Assembly: GCA_003024985.2 (NCBI GenBank)
Contig: PXIH01S0025626.1
Length of the DNA: 10,517 nt
From: Euperipatoides rowelli
Taxonomy: Eukaryota; Onychophora; Udeonychophora; Euonychophora; Peripatopsidae
Direction: 5' to 3' (one strand)
Shown: one piece after another, positions 1 to 8,380 of the stretch
Layout: each line of letters starts with the position of its first letter
Position numbering within the stretch: position 1 is the stretch's first letter
Translations under genes and position numbers: made by a program
The notes under the pieces: model-generated
Databases searched by the model: none
What the model was told of the DNA's origin: nothing
Seen by the model: only the letters and a program-made list of their open reading frames with translations

Positions 1-380
1 TGTTTGTTAGAATTTTTTTTTTATTTATATGATGAAATTCTTGACAATAAATAGAACAAAAAAAAATAATATTTAAGTTTTTTTTTCTATCTGTTATAGA
101 TTTTGAAATATATACAATGTATTATTTGAACATAGCCTACAGTATATACAAGGTAATAATGAATGCAGCTATTAGAAATAAAATCACAAAAAAGATCTGT
201 TTGTTGTATTTTTTTTCTTTATATAATAAAATTCCTGACAATAAATAGAACATAAATATGTTAATCATTATCTTATTACACATATTTGGAAACTTTTATA
301 CAAAGGATTCTATGAATCTTATAAATTATGATACGCGGCCGCTCATGTTTAAAATTTGAATGTGACCGGTCAAAGGTTAA
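1..380. repeat. AT-rich flank with a degenerate ~198-bp-spaced direct repeat
   Basis: No coding potential is visible here. Positions 1-60 and 198-256 are clearly related: both begin TGTTTGTT, run through a T-rich tract, and share the exact block GACAATAAATAGAACA. A weaker resemblance continues beyond each copy, ending in TATACAA-like sequence. This fits a decayed tandem repeat with a unit near 198 bp, cut at the left by the window edge. Around 335-380 the composition changes abruptly to GCGGCCGC and a TGACCGGTCA palindrome, just before LINE copy 1 begins. The repeat is seen directly; calling it a satellite or part of a mobile element would be inference. Confidence 0.6.
363..379 (+). promoter_or_regulatory. 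Palindrome plus DR1-like nuclear receptor half-sites (sequence match only)
   Basis: TGACCGGTCA (363-372) is a perfect 10-bp palindrome. Its right half also forms CGGTCA-A-AGGTTA (367-379), a direct repeat with one-base spacing like DR1 sites bound by HNF4/RXR/COUP-type receptors. It lies immediately upstream of the 5' truncation point of LINE copy 1. No gene start is nearby, so function is unproven and a chance match is quite possible. Confidence 0.2.
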
Positions 381-521
381 CTTACTGTGCCAGGCTTTTA
401 TAAGACTGGATCAGCAAAATACAGGAAAAGTCAAGAGCTATTGAGCATTATCAAACAACTTAATGAAGATAAGAGGAATGTTGGCATTCGTAAAAGAAGA
501 CAACATGAGACAAATGCTTAA
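381..521 (+). pseudogene. C-terminal remnant of ORF1 of LINE copy 1
   Basis: An open frame runs from just after a TAA at 378-380 to a TAA at 519-521, without a start codon. It encodes about 46 residues rich in Lys and Arg, ending in IRKRRQHETNA. Its beginning (LTVPGFYKTGSAK) resembles the distal ORF1 frame of copy 2 near 5622-5660 (LYTPGLTPTAPPKK), at both nucleotide and peptide level. The stop lies 19 bp before the ORF2 ATG at 541 and in a different frame, the usual short ORF1-ORF2 gap of LINEs. The N-terminal nine tenths of ORF1, with the RNA-binding part and zinc knuckle, is missing. The assignment rests on position and a short similarity, so it is moderate. Confidence 0.45.
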
Positions 522-540
522 TTTTATTATTTTTTCTATA

Positions 541-1390
541 ATGGATATAAAATCTATTGCCACATGGAATGCAGCAGGATTATCTACTGAGAAGAAAACA
601 AACTGGTTGGATAATTTTTGTCACACTAATAATCCCACTTTCTGTACCATACAAGAGTGAGATTTAAAGATGGCTAGATATAACTTGTTACATGGGGCCA
701 TATTAGAAATACCTTCCAAAAAGGTGCATTCAGGTTTGTCCTTTTGGGTTGATGGAAGGAATATGGCATCAAATTTTCAACTTTTAAATATAGTGCAAGA
801 TGTGGTCCTGGAAGTTATATTGGAATTTGTGGGTAAATTGATTGTATTATATAATTTACAGCTACCTCAAAAGGACCAAGAAGCAATAGATGCATTAAAA
901 ATCTAATGTGAGAGACTAGAATATTAGGGAGTCTTTGTTTGAAGACCAGAAAAAGAAAAAAGTGTTGGATAAAGGAGAAGTTTTTTACCTGAACTTAGAT
1001 AAGGAAGCCAGCATAAACAATAATGAAAAAAAAAAGGAAAAAAGCCAAATCATCAGGATGCAGAGATCTGTTTTATTACTCTAGGTGATTTAAACATTGA
1101 GTTAGAAAGAGTGATTGACTCTTCAAGGCAATGGAAAAAACTAGCTGTTAATAGCCTTTTCATTCACCATATTTTCATCACTAAATACCAACCTGCTTTA
1201 TGTTAATACATTATCAATTGTAGCGCAGGGCACAAGAGCTGATATGGTTTTGGATTATATTTGTTTACCCAAAAAGTTGTAATATGCATGTCAAATCACT
1301 TGAAATAATCAGTGTGGAGACCAGTGACCATTTAGTGGTAACAATCAGTTTCACACTTGGAATCAAACATATGCATCCTCCCTATTGATG
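541..1390 (+). pseudogene. ORF2 of LINE copy 1, APE-type endonuclease domain (broken)
   Basis: This encodes the apurinic-like endonuclease that nicks target DNA for target-primed reverse transcription. ATG 541 is chosen because MDIKSIATWNAAGL matches the usual start of LINE ORF2, with the catalytic Asn at 568-570. The catalytic Glu of the QE motif is at 655-657, directly followed by a TGA (658-660) where related proteins usually have Thr. The same frame continues to a stop at 904-906. Later landmarks are LGDLN (1081-1095), RADMVLDYIC (1235-1264, where the family has a RIDY-like motif) and SDH (1323-1331), in two frames. About 910-1065 is A-rich with no recognisable endonuclease sequence and may be an insertion or a badly eroded segment. 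The product would be non-functional. Confidence 0.8.
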
Positions 1391-1496
1391 ATTCAAAAAT
1401 GTTCTACTGGCTCACTCCAGCTTTGTTAAGAGTAAGAAAATGTTTTTAGAAGAAAGGTTAAAATATTGTCCAGGGAATAACATTTTTTTTTTTTTT

Positions 1497-2700
1497 GAAT
1501 GGTGGGATATCTTAAAAAAGAATATTATTGACAATCCATAGAATGTTTGAAAAAATGTGAGAAAGAAAAAAGAAAAAAATGAAAGAATAGATTTCAACCA
1601 TAAAACAGCTATTTCTGGAAATACCGTAAATGCAACTTGGGTAGAGCCAGACAAATTTATTTTCATGAAGAACAAAGCTGGAAAAATAGTAGAAGAAAAG
1701 AAAGAAGTAGTTGTGGTATTAGAGACTTTTTTTTCTGAGCTCCATCACATGACGGTATAAAACCTGATGTCAACATGTCTTTTGCTTTGAAGAAAATTAA
1801 CACTTCTCTTTGTCAGATTTGGAAAGAGAGTTTGTATTGGAGGAGACAAGGAAGGCATCTGTCAGTATGAATCCTGGAAAGGCTCCAGGGATAGATGGGG
1901 TTACCCTGGAGTTTTATCTTAGGTTCTGGGACTTGTTTGGACCATTACTCCTCTGCTGGTTCCAGGTCGTCCTTGAACAAGCTGCCTAGTCTAGTTCATC
2001 CAGTATTGGTGTACTGTCACTTATAAAAAAAAAGGTGATCACAGAATATTGAAAACTGGTGAACCATTACGTTACTTACAGTGGAATTTAAAATCTTCAC
2101 TAAGGTCCTATCCAATCAAATTGGTCCAGTAGTGGCCTCTGTGATTTCACTGGAGCAAGCAGCCATTCCTAGTAGATCAATCCTGGAACCTTTGGCAACN
2201 ATTAGAGACATAATTACCTTGCAATCCAAATCAGATAAACCCTTCTATATTTTAACTTTAGACCAGTCCAAAGCTTTTGACAATCAGTCACACATTTCTG
2301 TTTCATCTGTTGAAGGTTATAGGTCTTCCACAGCTCATGGTGGACTTGTTGAGGGCTTTATACACAGGTTTTGTATGTGTAGTTCACTACACATAAATAA
2401 ATATGGAAGAGGCATAAGACAATGGGATTCTACCTCTTCCATCTTGTATGCTTTGACACTTCAACCATAATAAAAATGCCCTTCACTTAGTATGTAAAGA
2501 GGATGGCTTTAAGTTGATGAACAAAGACTCCATACTGACAATCACTTATGCTGATGCTGTTTCAGTCTTTTTTATCATTGCCATACAGTGTTGGACTTGT
2601 TTTAAAAACCTTTGAGGTAGTAGCTAAATACTCAGGAGCATTAATAAATCTTCCTAAATCCCAAAGTGTTTGGAATTAATATTGAAACAGGAAAAAGAGA
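1497..2700 (+). pseudogene. ORF2 of LINE copy 1, EN-RT linker and reverse transcriptase (broken)
   Basis: The linker shows EWWDILKKN (1497-1523) and then FIFMKNKAGKIVEEKKEVV, the typical pre-RT block, ending at a stop (1758-1760). RT begins at about 1810. GKAPGIDG (1876-1899) is the N-terminal RT signature and is followed by EFYLRFW. Next come the remnant of the WRPI block (about 2062-2090), the ISLEQAAIPSRSI block (2144-2182) and motif A, LDQSKAFD, at 2258-2281 with the catalytic Asp at 2261-2263. The RQGDP motif has become RQWDS (2417-2431), and motif C is YADA (2547-2558) instead of YADD, so a catalytic Asp is lost. Several frameshifts separate these blocks, and an unknown base sits at 2200. 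The DQ-KAFD form of motif A suits L1/Tx1-like RTs. The enzyme is dead. Confidence 0.87.
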
Positions 2701-2739
2701 ATTAGTAGNAGACCTTTTGGCCCATTATCTATAAATTTT

Positions 2740-4170
2740 GATAAAATCATAATTTTGGGTATTCCATTTCCCACCAGCAGGTATGTTGATGTGGACTATT
2801 GGAATTTTAAGATGAGGGCTTCTAAGGAAATGTTACTAGCAGCCACTTCTGTTTTGGTTAAATGTACATTCTGAGTCAAAGTCTTATGGGTTAAAAGAAA
2901 TTTATGGCCAAGTTGAACCTATCTTTTGAAGACCCTCCAACCCTCACAAGTACAAATACAGCAATTATCATCTTTATTAAGTGAAGCAGTGTGGTGGGGA
3001 GGGAAAGATTGGTTATCCACAAGCAAAATTACAGCTGACAAGAAGAAAGAAGGACTGCAGACAGTGTTACATAAATACAAGATAGATACTTGGAGAATAT
3101 GTATGCTGGCAAAGCTATGGTCACTAGGCACTTCATCCCAATATTTGAAGTTTGCAAGTGCATCTTCAACCAGTATGCTGACTTAAACTTAGGATTTATT
3201 CTCTTGCACATAAAATCAGAGAAGCATATTTTATGTACTCTGCCTCCAGTGTATGCAGTGGCATTCAGAGCATGGGACCAACTTCAAATATGTTTTAGGA
3301 CAAGGTGTGAAGAAGAGCTACTGGATATGCTGATCATGAATTCAAGATTTCTTGGTTCACCAGGTTTCAATAAAATTAGTTAAGAAGATCAATAAAGCAG
3401 TTCATGAATGGAAATCTTTAAGAGAAGGTGACACTGATAAGGTATCAAATCTAGAAAGCAAAATTTATCAGGAAAACATGTAAGCAAACATTTTCAAGAA
3501 GGAGTCAATTTCCAGAAGACAAAGCAAACAAAAGTTTCTCAGATAGTACTAATATTGAATGATAAAATAATACCAATGGAAGCCTGGTCTAATCAGCACA
3601 TTGGGAAGTTGTTCAAAGAAGATTTAGAGTTGGGAAGAAATCCAAAAGTCCCAAAAGAAAACATGGAGTACATTATTTTCTGTGGCAGCTCCTGATGTCT
3701 TTATCAACCATGAATGGAGATTTATGCACAAATGCAATTTAAATGCATCTTTATATAGTCAGCTTGGGATCAGGAAGAACAAAGGCTGTATATTATGCAA
3801 CAGTAAAGATGTATCTGTGATTAACCAATTTAAAAATTGCAATGTACTAGAAAAAGCTTTTGAAACATTAAACACCTTCATTGTGTATCTAGAACTACCA
3901 CCACTGTCAAACCATTGGTAAATGTATACACAAACATTTTGCTGGCCTTCCTTTACACATTAGTCTTGGCTTTAAAGACTGTAGTAAACTCTGAGGTGGC
4001 ATTAAGAGTGTAGTAAACTCTGAGGTGGCATTAATCTGATTGTCTTTATTGTAATCCTGAAGCACCTGAAAGTCTATGCAAACAGATACCCTCCAAACAG
4101 GAAATATTTAAGAAACAAATGGTCAGTTTACTGCAATCATTAAATTCTGGCCAAATTCATGGAAGAAGAT
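2740..4170 (+). pseudogene. ORF2 of LINE copy 1, post-RT region, zf-RVT-like zinc finger and tail (broken)
   Basis: After RT comes ILGIPFPTSRYVDVDYW (from about 2752), then the block YLLKTLQPSQVQIQQ (about 2920-2960) and EAVWWGGKDWL (2983-3015), and later AFRAWDQ (about 3261-3281). These align with copy 2 (GIPISRG, LKILEPSKLQV, EAVWLGAKHWL, ANEAWDK). The zinc finger starts with WSTLFSVAAP (3664 onward) and WRFMH (3715-3729). It then shows C-x2-C (3787-3798) and ends with NQFKNC (3823-3840), where Asn replaces the expected His. This arrangement matches the zf-RVT family found after RT in L1/Tx1-like and plant LINEs. A tail past the stop at 3919-3921 (SKQEIFKKQM region) aligns with copy 2 (SQSEIRNMYF). 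The region around 3420-3640 is poorly matched. Confidence 0.75.
3977..4034 (+). repeat. 29-bp tandem duplication in the ORF2 tail
   Basis: Two adjacent 29-bp units (3977-4005 and 4006-4034) differ at one base (GACTGTAGT versus GAGTGTAGT) and share GTAGTAAACTCTGAGGTGG and ATTAA. The length is not a multiple of three, so it shifts the reading frame within the C-terminal tail of ORF2. The near identity of the units implies it happened long after the element had begun to decay. Confidence 0.95.
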
Positions 4171-4437
4171 TTGTTTTTTAATTATCAAGGAGTATTCATT
4201 AAGTATGAAGAAGAAGAGTTTCAGAAACAGAATAAAATAGGAATATTTTCAACTATTTTTTAAAATTATCAAGAAGATTGTTTATGGTCAGTGCAAATGT
4301 GAATGGTTTTGTTTAAATTAAATGTTTTTAATAAATCTTTGCAAACCATCACATTAACATGCACACATAATACTCACACTTTAAGATTTCCATTCCATCA
4401 CTCATACCTCAGCTAAAAAAAAAAGATAAATAGATAG
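4171..4437 (+). other. 3' UTR and A/GATA tail of LINE copy 1
   Basis: Non-coding. TTTTAATAAA (4326-4335) is followed by TGCA, CC and CACATT blocks, and further on by CCATTCC..CAC..TACC. The same series occurs in the same order after ORF2 of copy 2 (8174-8258). The end is A10 (4415-4424) running into GATAAATAGATAGA (4425-4438). Conservation between diverged copies argues that this is the element's own 3' end, the part recognised during target-primed reverse transcription, with AATAAA as a possible polyadenylation signal. Confidence 0.7.
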
Positions 4438-4598
4438 AAGACACCAACCTTCAGCTCTCTGCATCTATGCTTTAACCTTGACAATTTAGTCAAAGTTTTT
4501 CATAGTGATGTAAGTATAAAGAGTGGTTCATTTTTCCAGTACAACTTTTCACAAGAAGCATCAATAAATCCATTTTAACCTCAAGAAAGCTTACAGAA
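4438..4598 (+). other. Putative 5' UTR of LINE copy 2
   Basis: AT-rich, non-coding sequence between the GATA tail of copy 1 and the first ATG of copy 2 ORF1. No TATA box, internal promoter motif or repeat was recognised, and it could partly be host DNA separating the two insertions. The matching stretch before copy 3 ORF1 shows no convincing similarity, so the boundary is inferred only from the neighbouring features. Confidence 0.35.
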
Positions 4599-5660
4599 AT
4601 GTTTAACTGACTGTGATGCTAATTTTACTAAATTATCATTTGCCTCTAAAAAAGATAAGTTTAAGCCTGTCAACAAGACTGTTTTTAAGTTTCAATCATC
4701 TGTTACCCAAGATACCATACTCCTCCAAAAAGTTTTTTTGGAAGCTAATTGTTCTTCCAATGGTGTCCCCTCATTTGCACAACACATCTGGACATAAATT
4801 ATTTGCATAATTGGTTGCCCCACAACTTGTTACAGCATTCATTCCCACTATAGGTACCTCCCCTGAATGTGGTATCCTAGTGGAAAGACTGAGTGGTTCT
4901 TATTTTGATGACTATGCCAGGGCAATAGAAACAAATTCTGGTCTTTATTGGTCAAAACCCAGAGAATCCAGAATATGTGATGGCATTCTTGGAAAGACCT
5001 GCCTTAACTGATAAGGTGTGGCAGCAGGTATTACTATAAAGAATAGATGGATATACACAACACATTTGCATCAGCCAGCATCCAAACTCATCACCAGTGA
5101 TGTGCTTCCTTTCTTCACTGATAAAGTGGTCTTAAATTGGTGTAAGTCTTTTGGTGATCCTGTATTTGACAATCTACGTAGGATCCCTAGGTCAATGAGA
5201 TCACATGACTTCAAGCATCTCCTCAGTTACCTAATAAAAATGCTAATAGTGTTGAAAAAAACAAGCAGATACCAGACAATATTGTTGTATACGCCCAAGG
5301 CAGATTCTTCAAGTTGGGAATTACTGCTCTTGGGTTTGTTTGTTTTAACTGCAAGACACAGAGACATAAACCCTCTTATTGTAAGGCTCACAGAACTAAT
5401 ATAACTTCCACTGTTTTTGAAGTTGTCAAGCGCTTTGCAGTGCCTGAGTTGGTACCATATGAAGAGTTTGACACAACTGACCCTCCAGCAGTGAAATATG
5501 CCAAAGATTTAGGATTATTACAAATACCAACTTCTGACACACAGAAAAAGGGCACAGAAATGCAAAGTATTTCAGAGATTTGGATTTCTTTATAAAAAGA
5601 AATCAAATAGACCTCTATACCCCAGGCCTTACTCCTACTGCTCCACCTAAAAAAATATAT
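4599..5660 (+). pseudogene. ORF1 of LINE copy 2 (RNA-binding gag-like protein with CCHC knuckle, broken)
   Basis: ORF1 proteins of this type coat the element RNA. The start ATG 4599 matches the ATG of copy 3 (ATGTTTAAC versus ATGTTGAAC). The hydrophilic N-terminus lies in frame 1. From about 4800 the best match to copy 3 is in frame 2, with TAA at 4808-4810 and a stop at 5009-5011: SPECGILVERLSG pairs with CPECRIVIERLTG, and HQPASKLITSDVLPF with NQPSVKLTVSGVLPF. A further shift between about 5190 and 5300 leads to CFNCKTQRHKPSYC (5341-5382), a perfect C-x2-C-x4-H-x4-C zinc knuckle. The frame then reads to a stop at 5593-5595, and a basic extension in another frame continues to about 5660. It has at least three frame changes and cannot be functional. 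Confidence 0.78.
5341..5382 (+). other. CCHC zinc knuckle of ORF1, copy 2
   Basis: The codons give Cys 5341-5343, Cys 5350-5352, His 5365-5367 and Cys 5380-5382, with exact C-x2-C-x4-H-x4-C spacing. The usual Gly before His is Arg. Knuckles of this kind bind nucleic acid in retroelement gag-like proteins. The equivalent in copy 3 has a stop codon in place of the second Cys. Confidence 0.85.
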
Positions 5661-5679
5661 ATTTTGGTCTTCCAAAGAT

Positions 5680-6707
5680 ACATTCTGATCTGGTCGAGAA
5701 TTTATCACAAGAACTTCAATTGGCTGAGTTAGAGGCTGCTTTGTCTACCATGAATACTGGAAGAGCACCTAGATGTAATGGACTCACTATTTAGTTCTAT
5801 GCCAAGTTCTGGCCCTTCTCAGTCCAGTTATACTCCGGTGTGCCATCCAGATTTTTGCAAATGGACAACTTTCAGATTCTGCTGCAATTGGGGTCATTAC
5901 TCTGATACCCAAAGAAGTGTGATCTCAGAGAGATCTCTAACTGGAGACCCAATACCCTAATAACTGTTGAACTAAAATAGTCCTAAAAGCACTTGTCAAC
6001 AGACTAAAACCTGCAATGTTGTTCATGGCAGGTCAATTTCTCATTCACTAGCAACTATCAGGGATACTATTTCTCTTTGTAAACTAAAAAAGAAACCATT
6101 ATACATTTTGTCCTTGGATCAAAGTTATTCAAAATTTTCTGTTTCATCTCTTATCTGTCATTGGCCTTCCGGAATTCTTTGTAATGGTCATCAAAGCTTT
6201 TTATTCAGGATTCACTTGCTCCATTAAGAATATGTCTTACCTTACCTCTATTTTCCTTATTCTAGAGGTGTAAGGCAAGGAGATCCCCTCACCAAATTAT
6301 TGTATGCCTTGAGTCCCCAGCCTGCCCTAAATGCAATAAACATAGTTGTACAACTTGGAAGTCCAGAATGCATTGGTCCTGCTTTTATAACAGCATATTA
6401 TGCTGATGATGTAACAGTCTGCCTCTCACATCCTGAAAAGGTGAAAAATATTGTAGAAATTTTTCATGAGGTAGCAAAATATTTTGAAGCAAAACTAAAC
6501 TTAGATAAATTGGTACTTGCATCTTTTTTTACACCTGTCAACTGCACTTTGAATGACAAAAACATATTTTATGGCATTCCCATTTCCAGAGGCAGTGTGA
6601 CCGTACTGGTATCACCTTTGATCATAAAGAAAAATGTTTTCAGTACAGTGGGAAAATATGCTGCTGTCCACAAGAGAGGAGATAGCAAAGGCAGTAGGCT
6701 TTCTTAA
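5680..6707 (+). pseudogene. ORF2 of LINE copy 2, reverse transcriptase domain (broken)
   Basis: It begins with DLVENLSQELQLAELEAAL, the pre-RT block, then GRAPRCNG (5762-5782) where copy 1 has GKAPGIDG, and a TAG (5792-5794) in place of the expected Glu before FYAKFW. ISNWRPNTL (about 5932-5960) and HGRSISHSLATIRD (about 6028-6065) follow. Motif A is LDQSYSKFS from 6114: the catalytic Asp (6117-6119) survives but KAFD is destroyed. GLPEFFVMVIKAFYSG precedes RGVRQGDPL (6264-6290), which is intact. YADD (6399-6410) keeps both catalytic Asp codons in the same open frame, which runs to a stop at 6705-6707. No endonuclease codes upstream of it. It is inactive because of frameshifts and stops. Confidence 0.88.
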
Positions 6708-8070
6708 AGATAGAACATATCATGAGAGATCAAGGTGGATAGGAGTGAAGCTATGGCCATGCTGGACTTAGGTACTTAAAATTCTAGAGCCTTCCAAGTT
6801 ACAAGTATATAATCTGATGACTGTTTTGGCTGAGGCTGTTTGGCTAGGTGCCAAACATTGGTTAGCACCAAACAGTTTGTCTACACCTGTTGCTAACAGT
6901 GGGCTTAATATGTTATCAGTAAAAACCAAATTATATATGATTAGCATAAAGTTTTTGGTGCAATGTTTGAAGGATGGTGCAAAATCAATAAACTTCCAAT
7001 TAGCAGAATGCATATTAAATTATTAAAGCCTGGGCTTTAATATTCTCCACATAAAGCCAAATAAGCTTCATATTTAATTATTACCTACCTTCTATCAAGC
7101 AGCGAATGAAGCATGGGACAAAGGGACAAACTACCAACAGCCTTTTCTCAACTGTCAAAAGAACAGTTCATTTCTTTGCCATGTTTTGATGCCAAACCAT
7201 TACAAGATTTATCTCCTATGTTTGTCCTATCATCTGCACAGGCATCAACCTTTGGCACTTACACCATTGGTGTGTTTCTGAATTTCACACCTAGAATAAG
7301 AACTAGAGTTTTTAAGTCCTTATTCACTTCTATTCAAAGTATTGTGGATAAGTGGCATCCTCCTGAGCTTCCTCGCTGCACATGTGACAATAATGATGGA
7401 TCTCAAAATGTTAAGTCCCTCAGACAGACTTAAAATGAAGGTATACCTGACTTTTTTATGGTTTCAGGTGATGATTTTGTACATATTTGTGCTTGGAAAA
7501 GTAAATTTGTATACAACGCCTGATAGCATGTGATGTAATAGAAAATGAACATCCAGACACTGGAAAAGCTTGGAGTGCCATAAATCTCTTCAATTGTACC
7601 TTCAGTATTAATCAATCGTTACTGGAGATTCGGTCACAGAAAGGAGGCTGATTATATGCTTTTCTACAATACTGGCCTGATACCTAATCCAATATGTGTT
7701 NTTTGTGGCAGAAATAACTTATCTTTTCGACACCAGTTCCAATTTAATGTGTCCAGAATTGAATTTGGTTAGTCAGTCATTAGCAAATGACATTTTATAA
7801 CTTGGACTCAAAATTAATGATCCTTCCTTCTGGCCATTATTTGACTTATATGTAGAAACACAGCTGGCATACCTGTTGCTCATGGCTTGGGTGTTTACAG
7901 TTCTGGAGGCAGTTAAATCCTGTGCACATAATGGTGTCACTTCCATCTCTCAATCAGAGATTAGGAATATGTATTTTTCCATTCTAACCAAACATTTGGC
8001 CATTATGACATTACTTTATCTACCTACTGAGGTTAAAAATAAGAAAATGTATACATTTTACACACAATAG
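6708..8070 (+). pseudogene. ORF2 of LINE copy 2, post-RT region, zf-RVT-like zinc finger and tail (broken)
   Basis: LKILEPSKLQV (about 6777-6809) and EAVWLGAKHWL (6832-6864) align with copy 1. ANEAWDKGT follows at about 7101-7127, and then frames rich in Pro and Phe (7113-7436). The zinc finger has SVLINRYWRFGH (to 7637), C-x-x-C (7695-7706, with an unknown base at 7701), then His 7731-7733. The final Cys position is Asn (7746-7748). The frame stops soon after (TAG). A final tail (7876-8070; SQSEIRNMYFSILTKHL) matches the copy 1 tail and gives the natural C-terminus at TAG 8068-8070. Several frame changes occur between the blocks. Confidence 0.72.
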
Positions 8071-8295
8071 TTTGTTAGCGAAGCATGTATATATGCACAA
8101 AAGATGGTTTCATAAATGCCGAAGAAGCTATCAATTCATTAAATAAGTATTCAGTCATAAAATGGTTGATTTGTTTTAATAAAATTGCACACCCACATTG
8201 CAACACCCTATTATTATCCATCAAGCTCAGCCACCAAAGCCTCCATTCCCACACCCTACCATAATGCACTGCATCCAACAGACATAATAAAAGAA
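8071..8295 (+). other. 3' UTR of LINE copy 2
   Basis: Non-coding. TTTTAATAAA (8174-8183) is followed by TGCA, CC and CACATT, then CCATTCC..CAC..TACC, in the same order as the 3' UTR of copy 1. A second AATAAA lies at 8286-8291, directly before the GATA tract. The shared blocks identify the 3' end of this element family. Confidence 0.68.
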
Positions 8296-8380
8296 AATAG
8301 ATAAATTGAAATATAGATAGATTGAAAGATAGATAGATAGTAAGATATATAGATTGATAGATAAATAGATAGATAGATAG
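8296..8380 (+). repeat. GATA microsatellite at the 3' end of LINE copy 2
   Basis: An imperfect (GATA)n / (TAGA)n tract of about 85 bp with interruptions (ATTGA, TAAGATATAT), ending in three clean units before TGTCTG. It sits where the tail of copy 2 is expected. A shorter version (4425-4438) ends copy 1, so it probably grew from the element's own terminal repeat. Confidence 0.9.

Larger units (their letters stand above)
381..4437 (+). mobile_element. LINE copy 1: 5'-truncated, decayed L1/Tx1-like non-LTR retrotransposon
   Basis: In order on the + strand there are: a basic C-terminal remnant of ORF1 (381-521), ORF2 with EN motifs (541-1390), an EN-RT linker and RT (1497-2700), the post-RT region (2740-3420), a zf-RVT-like zinc finger (3640-3921), a tail (about 3960-4170), and a 3' UTR with AATAAA (4330-4335), A10 and a short GATA tract (to 4437). 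The left end is placed where similarity to copy 2 starts (CCAGGC-containing block at 381-400 versus about 5622-5645). It is 5'-truncated, as is usual for target-primed reverse transcription. There are many stops, frameshifts and a 29-bp duplication. No convincing target-site duplication was seen. Confidence 0.87.
4441..8380 (+). mobile_element. LINE copy 2: decayed L1/Tx1-like element lacking the endonuclease domain
   Basis: It starts within a few bases of the GATA end of copy 1 and has the same orientation. It contains a putative 5' UTR (4441-4598), ORF1 with an intact CCHC knuckle (4599 to about 5660), and then directly the RT part of ORF2 (about 5680-6707). These are followed by the post-RT region, zinc finger and tail (to 8070), a 3' UTR (8071-8295) and a GATA tract (8296-8380). 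EN and the linker, about 1.3-1.4 kb in copy 1, are absent. Protein-level similarity to copy 1 is clear but partial, so the two are separate insertions. The exact 5' end is uncertain. Confidence 0.83.

Noticed and set aside
655-666. TGA after the endonuclease QE motif as programmed readthrough or selenocysteine
   Set aside because: The frame is broken many more times downstream, so ordinary decay is enough, and no recoding structure was seen.
1412-1675. Minus-strand 87-codon open frame
   Set aside because: It is the complement of A-rich linker sequence of ORF2 copy 1 (Phe/Lys-rich, low complexity) and the + strand explains it.
2919-3211. Two minus-strand frames with hydrophobic stretches that look like membrane segments
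   Set aside because: They overlap the + strand post-RT region, which aligns with copy 2; they are shadows.
5388-5708. Minus-strand 106-codon open frame
   Set aside because: It lies opposite the ORF1 zinc knuckle and C-terminus, and its translation shows no motif.
8296-8380. GATA tract as a GATA-factor enhancer cluster
   Set aside because: It is a simple tetranucleotide repeat at a LINE 3' end; many GATA matches are inevitable and say nothing on regulation.
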